NCBI GenBank assembly: GCA_050747525.1
Contig: JBOGOC010000066.1
Location: 1 to 64,000 of the forward strand
DNA: 64,000 nucleotides
Source: JBOGOC01 sp050747525
Lineage (GTDB): Bacteria > Acidobacteriota > Polarisedimenticolia > JACPZX01 > DASXTC01
Reading direction: 5' to 3'
The position numbers were made by a program, and so were the translations under genes. Positions within the stretch are counted from its first letter, which is position 1, and each line of letters begins with the position of its first letter. Of the stretch, positions 1-8,695 are shown piece by piece. The notes beneath the pieces are model-generated. The model was not told the DNA's origin. It saw only the letters and a program-made list of their open reading frames with translations, and made no database searches.

Positions 1-3000
1 CGGCCAGACTGGCCGCCACGCCGATGGCCACCACGAGCGCGAGCGTCACGGCCAGCCCTCCCCAGGCCGGGTGCGACGCCCCCGATGTCACCCGCGGGGC
101 CAGCGCCACCAGCGCGGCCGCGGTCCCCACCGCGGCCCCCAGGGCCACCAGCACGGCGGCTTCCGCCAGGACCAGCCGCTTCAGCGCGCCGCGCGTGAAC
201 CCGATGGCGCGCAGGGCCGCCAACTCGGCGCGCCGCTCGATGAGGCTGCGGGCCATGACGACCCCCAGGCCGCACGTCCCCAGAAGCAGGCCCAGGCTCC
301 CCAGCAGGCGGAAGGTGGCCAGGTAGGTCGATTCCACCTCGCGAAAGCGGGCCAGGAGCGACGCGGCAGGCTCGGCGTCGAACCCCTCACGCCTCAGGGC
401 CGATTCGAGCGTGGCGGCGGTCTCGGCCGCATCGGCCTCGCCCGTCTCGATCAGGAAGAACGACCTCCCTCCCCGCCCGGGAAAGTGCTCCAGCAGATCG
501 CGCTCCGGGATCAGGACCTCGCTCTGGAAGATGCTCCCTTGCAGCAGCGCCACGAAGCGGAGCCGCACCTCGCGCCCCAGCTCGTCCCGCACGGTCAGCT
601 CGTCCCCCAGACCCTTGTGCAGGATCCACTGCACGCTGTTCTGATCGCCGATGGCCGGTATGGCTCCATCGGGGAGGGGCCGCAGCAGCAGATCCCAGGG
701 GTTGGGCGCATCGTCCGCGGCGGACGAGAAGACGAAGCCGCCCCGCTCGATCAGGGCATCGGGGACCCCAAGCAGCGCCGGTGTCTGCGGTCGATAGAGA
801 TTCAGGCACGAGACGTCGTCTCCCGGCACGGCGCGCATCGAGATCACCTGGGCGCTCTCCAGGCGGGCGGCCGCCTCCTCGGGAAGCCCCAGAACCTCGC
901 GCCCTTCCCTGGTGCCCGGGTCCGCGTGCAGGGGGATCTCGGAGCGCGCCACCAGCGAGAATCCGCCCGTCCCCGACCGGCGGCCCGTCCCGGCCGGATG
1001 CCCGCCGCTGGCGGCCACCGCGGCCAGCACGAAGCAGGCGCAGGCGATCAGCGTGACGCTCAGCACGCTGCGGCCGGGATTCCAGGCGCCGTTGCGGGCG
1101 GCCATGCGCATCAGGATGCCGGGCCCGCCCCGCAGAGAACCCCTGCGCCCCGCGCGGTGGCACCATCGCGCGAACCAGGCCACCGCCGAGACGAGCAGGC
1201 ATGCGCCCGCCGCCAGGGCCGGCCCGGGTGACGCCGCCTCACCACGCCGGATCTGCCACAAGGCGATTCCGCACGCGGACAGCAGACCCGCCCAGGCGGC
1301 CACGCCCGACATCCAGCCGGCCTTCCCGCGGGCCTGCGTCCCGGTGCCGCCGGCCAGCAGCGTGGCGGGGTCCACCGAGCCCAGACGGCGCAGGGACGCC
1401 CACATGGCCACCAGGACAGCCGCGAGCGCGATGGCCGCCCCGATGGCCAGGCTCGCGGGCCGGACGTGAAGCGAGAGCATCGAGGTCCCGACGGCCCCTC
1501 GCCAGGCGCCGCGCAGGCCCCCCAGCAGGACCGACGCATGCACGACAGCCAGCGGGATGCCCAGGATCAGCCCCGCGCCCGCCAGGACCAGCCCTTCCCT
1601 CAGGAACCGGCCACTCACACGCCCGCGCGGATAGCCCAGGGCCCGCAGCAGGCCGATCTCGCGCCCGCGCCGCTCCACCCCGAGCCGGAAGAGCATGCCG
1701 GCCACCAGCGCGCCGCTCACGATGAGAAACGAGCTGAGGGCGGCGAAGAGCGACGCGAAGTCGGTCGAGCCGGCCGAAGCCTCGAGCGCCTCCTGCCTGA
1801 CCGGACGGATCCGGATTCCGCTCAGCTCCAGCGGGAGGCGCGCCCGGATGGCCTCCTTCATCTCGGCGGCGAACGACGCGGCATCGCGTCCCTGCGGCGG
1901 GACGATCCGCAGGGCGGTGAGGCTGCCGTGACGCCCCGACCAGAGACGCGCGCCGTCGCTCTCGGACACGTAGGCCTTCGGGGTGGCGCCGTGCTCGTCC
2001 CAGTAGGCTTCGTCGGCGGGGCGCACGCGCTTCAGATCGACCGGGAAGGGCGGGTCCCAATCGACGATCTGCCGGGCATCCTGGAGGCCGGGATAGGTCG
2101 GGGTGAGGGTGCGATCTCCTCCCAGGCCCTCGAACGAGGTGACGCCGGCCAGCGTGAAGCGGTCCACCCGCGTGTGGAGGCTCCCGGCGTCGTCCAGCGT
2201 GAAGGTCTCCACCTCAATGGGATCTCCGATGCGGGCCTTCAGATCGCGCGCGGCCCAGGAGTTCAGCAGGATCTCTCCGGACGCCGGGGCTGCCGCGGGG
2301 CGCCCGTCGGCCAGGGTGAGCCAGGGAAGTACCGGCGCCACCGGGTCGATGGCCGTGATGGTGGAGTAAGGGATGCCCGGCGAGTCTGCCCCCGCACGGC
2401 GCAGGGTGGGGGCCACCGTGGTCCGCACACGCTGGACGGTCCCTCCCATCTCGACCGCGATCGCCTCCAGAAGGGCGGCTGCCGCCGGCCTCAGGATGAA
2501 CTCGGTCGAAGCGATGGCCACGTGCGTCGAGGCCGCCGACAGGTCCAGGCCCCGATCCTGGAGGTCGAGGAGCTCGTTCAGGGCCCGCTCCGGGTCGATG
2601 CCCCGTGAACCGGAACCTGAAGGAAACAGGATGGCGTTGACCTTGCCGGACCTCTGCACGGCTCCTTGAAGGACTTGCAGGGAGAGAAACGCCGTGGGAC
2701 GCGTGCCTTGATCGAACCTCAGTCCGAAGCGCCCGGGTCCCCGGTCCGGCACGATGGTGGCCACCTCCGCCCGGATGGTTTCGGTGGCATGCTCCAGATC
2801 GCGCCGTCCCATGGGGGTGTCGGCGGGAGCCACGCCGGGACGAGGCAGCACGATCAGCACCGCGTCGCCGGCGCGCGCCGCGATCCGGCTGGCCAGCGAT
2901 TCGTTCAGCACGACGGGCGGCGCCTTGCCGGGCTTCCTCTCCAGATACCGGCTCACCGGAGGGGCCTCCGGGTACAGCGCGTCGAAGCGCGCGTCGATCC

Positions 3001-3274
3001 CGGCCACCGACACTCCGGAGGCCCGCGCCCCCGACAGCGCCTCCGACACGGTCGCGGAGAACAGGACGGCGGGCACCGCGGGCGCGGAAGCCGCTTCTTC
3101 GCGGATGAATCCCTCCGACAGAGCCGCCTTCTCGATGAGACCGATGCGATCCAGCGCCAGGCCGGCGAGGCTTCCCTTCACCGAGTCGCCCACAACCAGA
3201 GGCCCGGTCACCAGGGCCGCGCACACCGCGGCCCCCAGGACCACGGCGCCGTGCAGGGCGCGGTAGTGGATCAG
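1..3274 (-). CDS. FtsX/MacB-like ABC transporter permease, C-terminus cut by window edge
   Basis: Inner-membrane permease that should pair with the ATPase encoded just upstream, in the LolCDE/MacB class that extracts or exports lipoproteins, lipids or small molecules. The frame is open for 1,091 codons to the left edge. A first membrane segment lies at about residues 8-30 (LHGAVVLGAAVCAALVTG), followed by a long periplasmic part. There are two FtsX-type membrane blocks, near residues 505-590 and 975-1085, each with the cytoplasmic loop typical of the family (ERRGREIGLLRALGYPRG and ERRAELAALRAIGFTRG). It is therefore a duplicated-FtsX permease rather than a 400-residue LolC/E form. No ATG, GTG or TTG lies at the expected start. 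The CTG at 3274 forms a CTGA overlap with the ATPase stop, matching NTGA junctions elsewhere in the operon, and is taken as start. GTG at 3244 is the alternative. Family is secure; start and substrate are not. Confidence 0.85.
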   Translation of the reverse strand, partial: MIHYRALHGAVVLGAAVCAALVTGPLVVGDSVKGSLAGLALDRIGLIEKAALSEGFIREEAASAPAVPAVLFSATVSEALSGARASGVSVAGIDARFDALYPEAPPVSRYLERKPGKAPPVVLNESLASRIAARAGDAVLIVLPRPGVAPADTPMGRRDLEHATETIRAEVATIVPDRGPGRFGLRFDQGTRPTAFLSLQVLQGAVQRSGKVNAILFPSGSGSRGIDPERALNELLDLQDRGLDLSAASTHVAIASTEFILRPAAAALLEAIAVEMGGTVQRVRTTVAPTLRRAGADSPGIPYSTITAIDPVAPVLPWLTLADGRPAAAPASGEILLNSWAARDLKARIGDPIEVETFTLDDAGSLHTRVDRFTLAGVTSFEGLGGDRTLTPTYPGLQDARQIVDWDPPFPVDLKRVRPADEAYWDEHGATPKAYVSESDGARLWSGRHGSLTALRIVPPQGRDAASFAAEMKEAIRARLPLELSGIRIRPVRQEALEASAGSTDFASLFAALSSFLIVSGALVAGMLFRLGVERRGREIGLLRALGYPRGRVSGRFLREGLVLAGAGLILGIPLAVVHASVLLGGLRGAWRGAVGTSMLSLHVRPASLAIGAAIALAAVLVAMWASLRRLGSVDPATLLAGGTGTQARGKAGWMSGVAAWAGLLSACGIALWQIRRGEAASPGPALAAGACLLVSAVAWFARWCHRAGRRGSLRGGPGILMRMAARNGAWNPGRSVLSVTLIACACFVLAAVAASGGHPAGTGRRSGTGGFSLVARSEIPLHADPGTREGREVLGLPEEAAARLESAQVISMRAVPGDDVSCLNLYRPQTPALLGVPDALIERGGFVFSSAADDAPNPWDLLLRPLPDGAIPAIGDQNSVQWILHKGLGDELTVRDELGREVRLRFVALLQGSIFQSEVLIPERDLLEHFPGRGGRSFFLIETGEADAAETAATLESALRREGFDAEPAASLLARFREVESTYLATFRLLGSLGLLLGTCGLGVVMARSLIERRAELAALRAIGFTRGALKRLVLAEAAVLVALGAAVGTAAALVALAPRVTSGASHPAWGGLAVTLALVVAIGVAASLA

Positions 3275-3951
3275 GCTGCGGAGCAGAGCCCCTCCGTCAG
3301 GCGCGTGCGGCGCTGCGCCCGCGCCGCCAGCTCGAGGCTGTGGGTGACCAGGATCAGGATGGTGCGCTCCTGGCGATGCAGGTCGAACAGGAGATCGGCC
3401 ACCACCGCGGCCGAGGCCGCATCGAGGTTCCCCGTGGGCTCGTCGCACATGAGCAGGCCCGGCCCGTTCATGAGCGCGCGCGCCACCGCGGCCCGCTGCC
3501 GCTCGCCCCCCGACAGCTCCGCGGGGCGGTGGGCCAGGCGGTGCGACAGTCCCACCCGCGACAGCAAGGCGCGCGCCCTCTCGGGCGCACCCGCCTGCGT
3601 CTCGCGTGACACCAGCGCCGGCAGGAGCACGTTCTCCATCACGCTGTACTGCGGCAGAAGGTGGTGATCCTGGAAGACGAACCCGATGCGCCGGTTGCGG
3701 AAGGCGGCCAGCTCCGGCTCCGGAAGCTCGTGGGGAGAACGGCCGTCGATCTCCACGCGCCCTGACGTGGGACGATCGAGCGTGCCGACCACGTGCAGCA
3801 GCGTGCTCTTGCCCGATCCCGAGGGCCCCACCACGGCCAGCGACTCGCCCGCCGAGAGGCCCAAGGTGATCCCGCGCAGGACGTCGATGCGGTCGGGACC
3901 CAGGGTGTAACTCTTGCGCAGGTCCACCACCTCGAGCCGTGTGTCCGGCAC
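3271..3951 (-). CDS. ABC transporter ATP-binding protein, LolD/MacB type
   Basis: Cytoplasmic ATPase of 226 residues that drives the FtsX-like permease encoded next. Visible in order are Walker A GPSGSGKST, the Q-loop segment FVFQDHHLLPQYSVMENVLLP, the ABC signature LSGGERQR, Walker B LLMCDEP followed by TGNLD, and the H-loop THS. The length and the LLP.YSVMENV element are typical of the LolD/MacB/FtsE group rather than importers. The GTG at 3951 is chosen because the domain starts right after it (VPDTRLEVVDLRKSY) and it follows the thioesterase stop by two bases. An in-frame ATG at 4041 would add 30 low-complexity residues inside the thioesterase gene. The stop overlaps the proposed permease start. 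The transported substrate cannot be read from sequence. Confidence 0.92.
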   Translation of the reverse strand: MPDTRLEVVDLRKSYTLGPDRIDVLRGITLGLSAGESLAVVGPSGSGKSTLLHVVGTLDRPTSGRVEIDGRSPHELPEPELAAFRNRRIGFVFQDHHLLPQYSVMENVLLPALVSRETQAGAPERARALLSRVGLSHRLAHRPAELSGGERQRAAVARALMNGPGLLMCDEPTGNLDAASAAVVADLLFDLHRQERTILILVTHSLELAARAQRRTRLTEGLCSAA

Positions 3952-3953
3952 GG

Positions 3954-4370
3954 CTAACCCGGAGCCGGGCTCAGGCGCGAGGCCAGCGCCGCGGGGATGG
4001 GGACCGCCTCGAAGCGGCCCTCCTTCCCCATCGCGCAGCACACCGAGGTCGTGCGCCCCTTCGCCACCTCGGTCCCGTCACGCCGCAGCGTGAACTCGTA
4101 GGTGATGCTGCGGCGCGTGATGCGCGCCACCTTCAGGTGGATCTCGAGCACGTCGCCGAACAGGGCGGGCGTGAGGTACTCGCACGACACGGCCGCCTTG
4201 GGCCAGCCGGCAGGGCGCCCCTCCACCTCGTGGGTGAAGCCGCTGCCGGCCGCGCGCAGGAACTCGTCCTCCGCGTTCTCCATGAAGATGAAGAAGCGGC
4301 TGAAGTGCATCACCCCGCCGGCATCGGTGTCGGAGAAGTCGACCCGGCGCTTCGTGATCAGCTCGTGCAC
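3954..4370 (-). CDS. Hot-dog fold acyl-CoA thioesterase (4HBT/YbgC family)
   Basis: Predicted cytoplasmic thioesterase of 138 residues, the normal size for single hot-dog proteins, hydrolysing an acyl- or aryl-CoA thioester. The N-terminal region has the family signature around residues 11-35: an Asp in FSDTDAGGVMHFSRFF, followed by a helix with MENAEDEFLR, which corresponds to the DxDxxGxVxxxxYxxxxExA motif holding the catalytic Asp. The VMHFSRFF form resembles enzymes acting on bulky or aromatic acyl groups, but that is only a suggestion. The start is GTG at 4370, preceded by GGAGGA, and the reading frame overlaps the glycosyltransferase end by 13 bases. Its position among carboxylate-reducing enzymes suggests release or editing of a CoA-bound intermediate. 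Confidence 0.88.
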   Translation of the reverse strand: MHELITKRRVDFSDTDAGGVMHFSRFFIFMENAEDEFLRAAGSGFTHEVEGRPAGWPKAAVSCEYLTPALFGDVLEIHLKVARITRRSITYEFTLRRDGTEVAKGRTTSVCCAMGKEGRFEAVPIPAALASRLSPAPG

Positions 4371-5704
4371 GCGTCCTCCGGTGACTGCGGCTGGCCGGGC
4401 GAGCCCCGCCGCGAGGCGGCACGATACACCGACAGGGTGGCGCGCGCCATGGCGGCATCGGTGTAGCGCGAGAGGACGGCGTGCCTCCCCCGCTCCCCCA
4501 TCGCCTCCCTGCCCGGAGGGTCTTCCATCAGACGCTCGAGCGCGCCGGCCAGGTCCGGGGCCGACCCGGGGATGGTGAGCACGCCGCCTCCCGTGTCCTG
4601 CAGGACGTCGGGGAAGACGCCGTGGGCGGGCTGGACGACGGGGACTCCGTTGGCCATCGCCTCCAGGATCGACAGCCCTTTGGGCTCGCGCCACACCGTG
4701 GGGACGCTCATCACGTCGAGCGAGCGCAGGAAAGCCACCTTCCCGGGACGGTCCACCTCTCCCACATATTCGAACGACCCCGCCAGGCCCGCCTCCTCGA
4801 TCTTGAGGCGAGACAGCTCGAAGTACGCCCGATCGTAGGGGCGCATGTGCCCGGCGGCGCGCAGGCGCACGCGGTCTCCTCCCACGCGGCGCGCCAGGAT
4901 CACGAAGGCTTCGGCCAGCAGATGGAACCCTTTCTCGGGAGCCATGCGCGCCATGTATCCCACGGTGAAGGGGCGCCCCGGCGTCGCGGGCCGCGGCGGA
5001 AGCGGAGCGTCGTGCCCCTCGGTGCTGAGCCCCAGCGGAACCACGACCATCCGGTGCGCGGGGATTTCCAGCAGGGCGGCCATGGTCTCGGCGTGGTCCC
5101 GGCAGGGGGCCACGAAGGCCTCCACGGCATCGGCCTGCTGCCGCATCAGGCGCCGTGCCTCCTCGCGGTGAGCGGCGCGCATCGCGTCGATGAAGAGATC
5201 CTCCCCCTGCACGGAGCAGACGACCGGGGCCCCCGTCGCACGGCGCAGCGGGCCCGCCATGCCGAGGAACATCGAGTTGGTCAGGTGGACCACGTCGGGC
5301 CGGAAATCATCCGCCAGCCAGGTGGCGAGGTGCTCCAGCTCCTTGCGCTGCTCACCGTGCTCACCGCGCAGCACCGACAGCGTCATGGTCCCCAGCTCCT
5401 CCGGACTCGTGGACCAGTCGCGCCGCGACACCCACCGCAGCACCGCCGGGTGATCCAGCAGCCGGTCCAGGCCCGGCCATCGCCGGCGGAACAGAGCGTA
5501 TCGGCTCTCGAGCCAGACGCTGACGGCACCGTAGAAGACCCGGTCGATGCTCACGGGCGCCTCGTCGGTGCGCATCGGCGTGTAGCACGGCACCAGCGCC
5601 ACGTCGTGCCCCTCCCGCATCAGGGCGGCGGCCAGCGTGTTGTCGTGCATGCAGCTTCCGCACAGCATCCCCCCGGCGCCGGCGGAGATGTAGGCGATCC
5701 TCAT
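4358..5704 (-). CDS. Glycosyltransferase family 4 (GT-B fold)
   Basis: Predicted retaining, nucleotide-sugar-dependent glycosyltransferase of 448 residues. The N-terminal Rossmann half begins MRIAYISAGAGGMLCGSC, a form seen in GT4 proteins of Planctomycetota and Acidobacteriota. The C-terminal half carries the core FTVGYMARMAPEKGFHLLAEAF and the E-x7-E donor-binding motif in EPKGLSILEAMANGVPVVQP. No membrane span is visible. The ATG at 5704 forms an ATGA overlap with the symporter stop, so translation is probably coupled. A much longer frame continues upstream through the symporter region, but that part is antisense-like sequence and is discarded. The acceptor could be a secondary metabolite, a surface glycan or a glycolipid. 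Confidence 0.9.
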   Translation of the reverse strand: MRIAYISAGAGGMLCGSCMHDNTLAAALMREGHDVALVPCYTPMRTDEAPVSIDRVFYGAVSVWLESRYALFRRRWPGLDRLLDHPAVLRWVSRRDWSTSPEELGTMTLSVLRGEHGEQRKELEHLATWLADDFRPDVVHLTNSMFLGMAGPLRRATGAPVVCSVQGEDLFIDAMRAAHREEARRLMRQQADAVEAFVAPCRDHAETMAALLEIPAHRMVVVPLGLSTEGHDAPLPPRPATPGRPFTVGYMARMAPEKGFHLLAEAFVILARRVGGDRVRLRAAGHMRPYDRAYFELSRLKIEEAGLAGSFEYVGEVDRPGKVAFLRSLDVMSVPTVWREPKGLSILEAMANGVPVVQPAHGVFPDVLQDTGGGVLTIPGSAPDLAGALERLMEDPPGREAMGERGRHAVLSRYTDAAMARATLSVYRAASRRGSPGQPQSPEDACTS

Positions 5705-7185
5705 GCCACCACCTCCCCCGTCCGCGCCTCGGTGAAGAAGCGGGCCACCACCTCGGCGCGCGGAGGCCTGGTCACCAGCGACACCAGCACCAGCACCGCC
5801 GTGGCCGCCGGCAGGATGACCCCCACCGGCATGAGCCCGGTCCCGCCCACGCTGTACCGCGGATCGTCTCCGGACGCCACGAAGAACCAGGCCCACAGCA
5901 CGGCCACGGTGAGCGCGCTGGCGATCGCCCCGGCCCGCGTGCAGCGCCTCCAGAACAGGGCGGCCACCACGATGGGGACCAGCGAGGCGAAGCCGGTGAA
6001 CGACCAGATCCCCAGCTTGAAGATGCTGCGGGTGGTCACCAGCGAGAGCACGAAGGTGAGCAGCAGGATGACGGCCACGAAGGCGCGCCCCACCGCCAGC
6101 TCCTGGCGCGGGGTCATCCGATCGTGAAAGCCGTAGTGGCGCACCACGTCGTGGGTGAACATGGTCCCCAGGGCCAGCACCTGCGAGTCGAGCGAGTTCA
6201 TGCAGGTGGAGAAGACCCCGGCGGCCAGCAGGCCGGCCAGCACCGCCGGGGCGTGGCGCGTGATGAGCCGCAGGATGACCGAGTTGGCCTCCCCTGCGCT
6301 CAGTCCAGGGAACTCCGCCGCAGCCAGGACCCCCAGCAGCACGCTGGGGATCCACACCAGCGCGATGCAGAGCGGGTACAGCGAGATGGTCCAGCGGAAG
6401 TACGCCATGCGCCCCGCGGTGAGCCAGTGGATGAACAGGTGGGGGAACATGCCTGCCGAAAGCGGGATACACATGTACGACAGCATCTCCAGGCGGCCGA
6501 TCTTCCCCTCGCGGGCCAGCAGGCCGGGCTGGGACGCGGCCACCCTGGTCAGCGCCGCATCCAGCCCGCCCATCTGGTGGACGACGATGACCAGCGCCGC
6601 CCCGCCGAACACCATGAAGACCATGGTCTGGAAGGTGTTGACCCAGGCAGTGCCGCGCATGCCTCCGTAGATCACGTACACCAGGACCACCGCGCAGATG
6701 GTCAGGTTGCCGGCCCACGCGGGGATGGCCCCCTCCGTCACCTGGCTCACGGTGAGGCCGCCGGCCATCATGCCGATGAGCACGTAGGGAACCAGCAGGG
6801 CGATCAACAGGACGAACAGGATCATTCCCAGCAGGTCCGAGTCGAAGCGCTCCCGGAAGAACTGCACCTGGGTCAGGTAGCCGTGGCGCTTGCCGAGCGA
6901 CCAGAGGCGGATCCCCACGATGTAGAAGATGGCCGGTATCATCAGCGCGGAGGACGAAGCCATCAGAGCGAAGACGCCGATGCCGGTGCGGTAGGCCTCG
7001 CCCGACGCTCCCAGAAGGGCGAACGCCGTCATATTCGTGCCGAACAACGACATCAACAGGACGAAGGGCCCGATGGTGCGGGTGGCCACGAAGAAGTCCT
7101 CGCCGGTCCCACGGAAGAAGACGTGGCTCCACACTCCGATGACCAGCACCGCGGCGATGTACACGACCAGGACCGCGAGTATCAA
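5701..7185 (-). CDS. Sodium:solute symporter (SSS family)
   Basis: Polytopic inner-membrane Na+-coupled symporter of 494 residues, with roughly 13 hydrophobic segments from the first residues (LILAVLVVYIAAVLVIGV) to near the C-terminus. The SSS signature is visible as YGGMRGTAWVNTFQTMVFM, and the later core region has AGVFSTCMNSLDSQVLALG. The start is assigned to TTG at 7185: the hydrophobic core starts there, GGGAG lies five bases upstream, and the TTG overlaps the previous stop as TTGA. An in-frame ATG at 7335 would add 50 residues lying wholly inside the preceding gene. Pairing with a small DUF3311-like protein is a common arrangement for pantothenate/proline-type symporters. The solute is unknown. 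Confidence 0.9.
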   Translation of the reverse strand: MILAVLVVYIAAVLVIGVWSHVFFRGTGEDFFVATRTIGPFVLLMSLFGTNMTAFALLGASGEAYRTGIGVFALMASSSALMIPAIFYIVGIRLWSLGKRHGYLTQVQFFRERFDSDLLGMILFVLLIALLVPYVLIGMMAGGLTVSQVTEGAIPAWAGNLTICAVVLVYVIYGGMRGTAWVNTFQTMVFMVFGGAALVIVVHQMGGLDAALTRVAASQPGLLAREGKIGRLEMLSYMCIPLSAGMFPHLFIHWLTAGRMAYFRWTISLYPLCIALVWIPSVLLGVLAAAEFPGLSAGEANSVILRLITRHAPAVLAGLLAAGVFSTCMNSLDSQVLALGTMFTHDVVRHYGFHDRMTPRQELAVGRAFVAVILLLTFVLSLVTTRSIFKLGIWSFTGFASLVPIVVAALFWRRCTRAGAIASALTVAVLWAWFFVASGDDPRYSVGGTGLMPVGVILPAATAVLVLVSLVTRPPRAEVVARFFTEARTGEVVA

Positions 7186-7406
7186 CGAGGCTCCCGCTCG
7201 TTCACGTCGAGATGCCCCGGCCACGCGAAGCGCACCAGCAGGGCCATGAACACCGAGGCCGCCAGGCAGTAGGCCACGTGATAGGTCATGCCCACCGGAA
7301 GGCCGAGGACGAGGCGCGGGTCGTTCCAGAACCACCCGTCGTCGTGCAGGACGAACAGCAGCGCCAGCCCGCCCGCCGCCAGGAGCCGGCCTCCCGCGCG
7401 CGTCAT
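7182..7406 (-). CDS. Small two-helix membrane protein, DUF3311/YhdT-like
   Basis: A 74-residue protein with two hydrophobic segments, at about residues 7-21 (RLLAAGGLALLFVLH) and 37-60 (MTYHVAYCLAASVFMALLVRF), separated by a loop with the LGLPVGM element typical of DUF3311. Genes of this type often sit directly before SSS symporters, as here, and are thought to act as an accessory subunit; the molecular role is not established. Its ATG overlaps the flavoprotein stop (ATGA) and its TGA overlaps the symporter TTG. The two-sided overlap, size, topology and neighbour together support it as a real gene. Confidence 0.82.
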   Translation of the reverse strand: MTRAGGRLLAAGGLALLFVLHDDGWFWNDPRLVLGLPVGMTYHVAYCLAASVFMALLVRFAWPGHLDVNEREPR

Positions 7407-8683
7407 CTGCGCGACCGGCCCTCGGCGGGGATGGGAGGCAGGGAGAGGGGCGTGTATCCCGGCAGGTCGAGCATCTGATCCATCTTCTCGTAGAGCGGGC
7501 CGACGGAGTGCCGGTAGACGTTGCCGATCAGCACGTGCGTCAGCGCCTCGCGGCATTCGGGGAACCGCTGCAGGAACTCCCTGAAGTGGAACCCTGGCGC
7601 GTAGAAGGCGTGCACCAGGCGCCGGATCGCCTCCATGCCGGCCACGAAGTCGTGGCCGTGCCGCCCCAGACGTGCCGCACTGAAGTCCCCCGACTGGAAG
7701 GCGTCTTCGATGGACGCGGAGGCCATCTCCGCCCCCTTGAGCGCCAGCAGGACCCCCGAAGAGTAGATGGGATCCAGGAAGCCGAAGGCGTCCCCCACCA
7801 GGACCCACCCGTCCCCGGCGATGCGATCGGAGATGTAGGTGAAGTCGCGCAGCACCTTCATCTCCATCACCTGGGGCTTGCCGGCGATGCGCGGCTGGAG
7901 CGCGGGGCAGCGGGCCACCTCCTCCTCGAAGATCTGCTGCGGGCTCGAGGAGCGCCCGGTGATCAGGTAGCTCATGGGGCCGACCACTCCCACGCTCACC
8001 ACGTCTCCGGCCAGAGGGATGTACCAGAACCAGGACATGGCGTTGTCGGTGTGGATGACCAGGGTGGCCCCTCCGTCGATCCCCGGATCGCGCAGGGCCC
8101 CTTCGAAGCGCGTGAACACCGCGGCATTCTTCAGCCGCGGATCGTATTTCCTCAGGCTCATGCGGCTCGACATCAGGGCCGCCTGCCCCGAAGCGTCCAC
8201 CACCACGCGCGCGCTCCAGGTGTGCGGCGTGCCGTCGGAGCCGGTGGCCCGCACCCCCACCGCCCGCCCGTCCTCGAACAGCACCTGCTGGACGGAGGTC
8301 TCCTCCCTCACGTCCACACCGCAGTCCCGGGCGTGGCGCAGGAGCAGGCTGTCGAACTCGCCGCGGTCCACCTGCCAGGTCTGCGACGACAGGTGGGGCT
8401 CCGCGTCGGCGAAGTAGAAAGGACGCGTGGGGCGCGCGTCCTTGGTGTAGAACTGCACGCTGTACTTCTTCGTGAAGTGGCTGCCGTTCAGCGCCTCCAC
8501 GAGCCCCAGCTTCTCGAAGGTCCACCACGTGGCCGGCATGAACGACTCGCCGATCCGGAAGCGCGGGAAGCGCTCGCGCTCCAGCAGCGCGACCCGCCGT
8601 CCCTGGCGGGCGAGCAGGGTTGCGGTGGAGGAGCCGGCCGGCCCCCCGCCAATGACCAGGACGTCGACGTCATGCTCGTTCAC
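7403..8683 (-). CDS. FAD-dependent oxidoreductase, flavin-dependent halogenase-like
   Basis: Flavoprotein of 426 residues in the tryptophan-halogenase/geranylgeranyl-reductase superfamily. The N-terminal Rossmann motif GGGPAGSSTA binds FAD, followed by ERERFPRFRIGES. In the middle is SWFWYIPL, which contains the WxWxIP signature of flavin-dependent halogenases. Further on, GWVLVGDAFGFLDPIYSSG contains the second FAD motif (GD) and an FxxPxxSxG element also seen in halogenases. Many proteins with these motifs are uncharacterised and some are reductases or hydroxylases, so 'halogenase' is an inference. The start is GTG at 8683, with AGAGGA about seven bases upstream. It lies 12 bases after the receptor gene, among pathway-like enzymes. 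A separate flavin reductase is not seen in the window. Confidence 0.88.
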   Translation of the reverse strand: MNEHDVDVLVIGGGPAGSSTATLLARQGRRVALLERERFPRFRIGESFMPATWWTFEKLGLVEALNGSHFTKKYSVQFYTKDARPTRPFYFADAEPHLSSQTWQVDRGEFDSLLLRHARDCGVDVREETSVQQVLFEDGRAVGVRATGSDGTPHTWSARVVVDASGQAALMSSRMSLRKYDPRLKNAAVFTRFEGALRDPGIDGGATLVIHTDNAMSWFWYIPLAGDVVSVGVVGPMSYLITGRSSSPQQIFEEEVARCPALQPRIAGKPQVMEMKVLRDFTYISDRIAGDGWVLVGDAFGFLDPIYSSGVLLALKGAEMASASIEDAFQSGDFSAARLGRHGHDFVAGMEAIRRLVHAFYAPGFHFREFLQRFPECREALTHVLIGNVYRHSVGPLYEKMDQMLDLPGYTPLSLPPIPAEGRSRR

Positions 8684-8695
8684 GTGGTGTTCCTC

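Noticed and set aside
4358..7132. A 924-residue fusion of an unknown domain with the glycosyltransferase
   Set aside because: The upstream half is the symporter gene read in the wrong frame. The glycosyltransferase starts at ATG 5704 with a normal ATGA junction.
7186..7335. Upstream ATG (7335) as symporter start
   Set aside because: It would add 50 Arg/Pro/Gly-rich residues inside the DUF3311-like gene. The TTG at 7185 has an SD and begins the first membrane helix.
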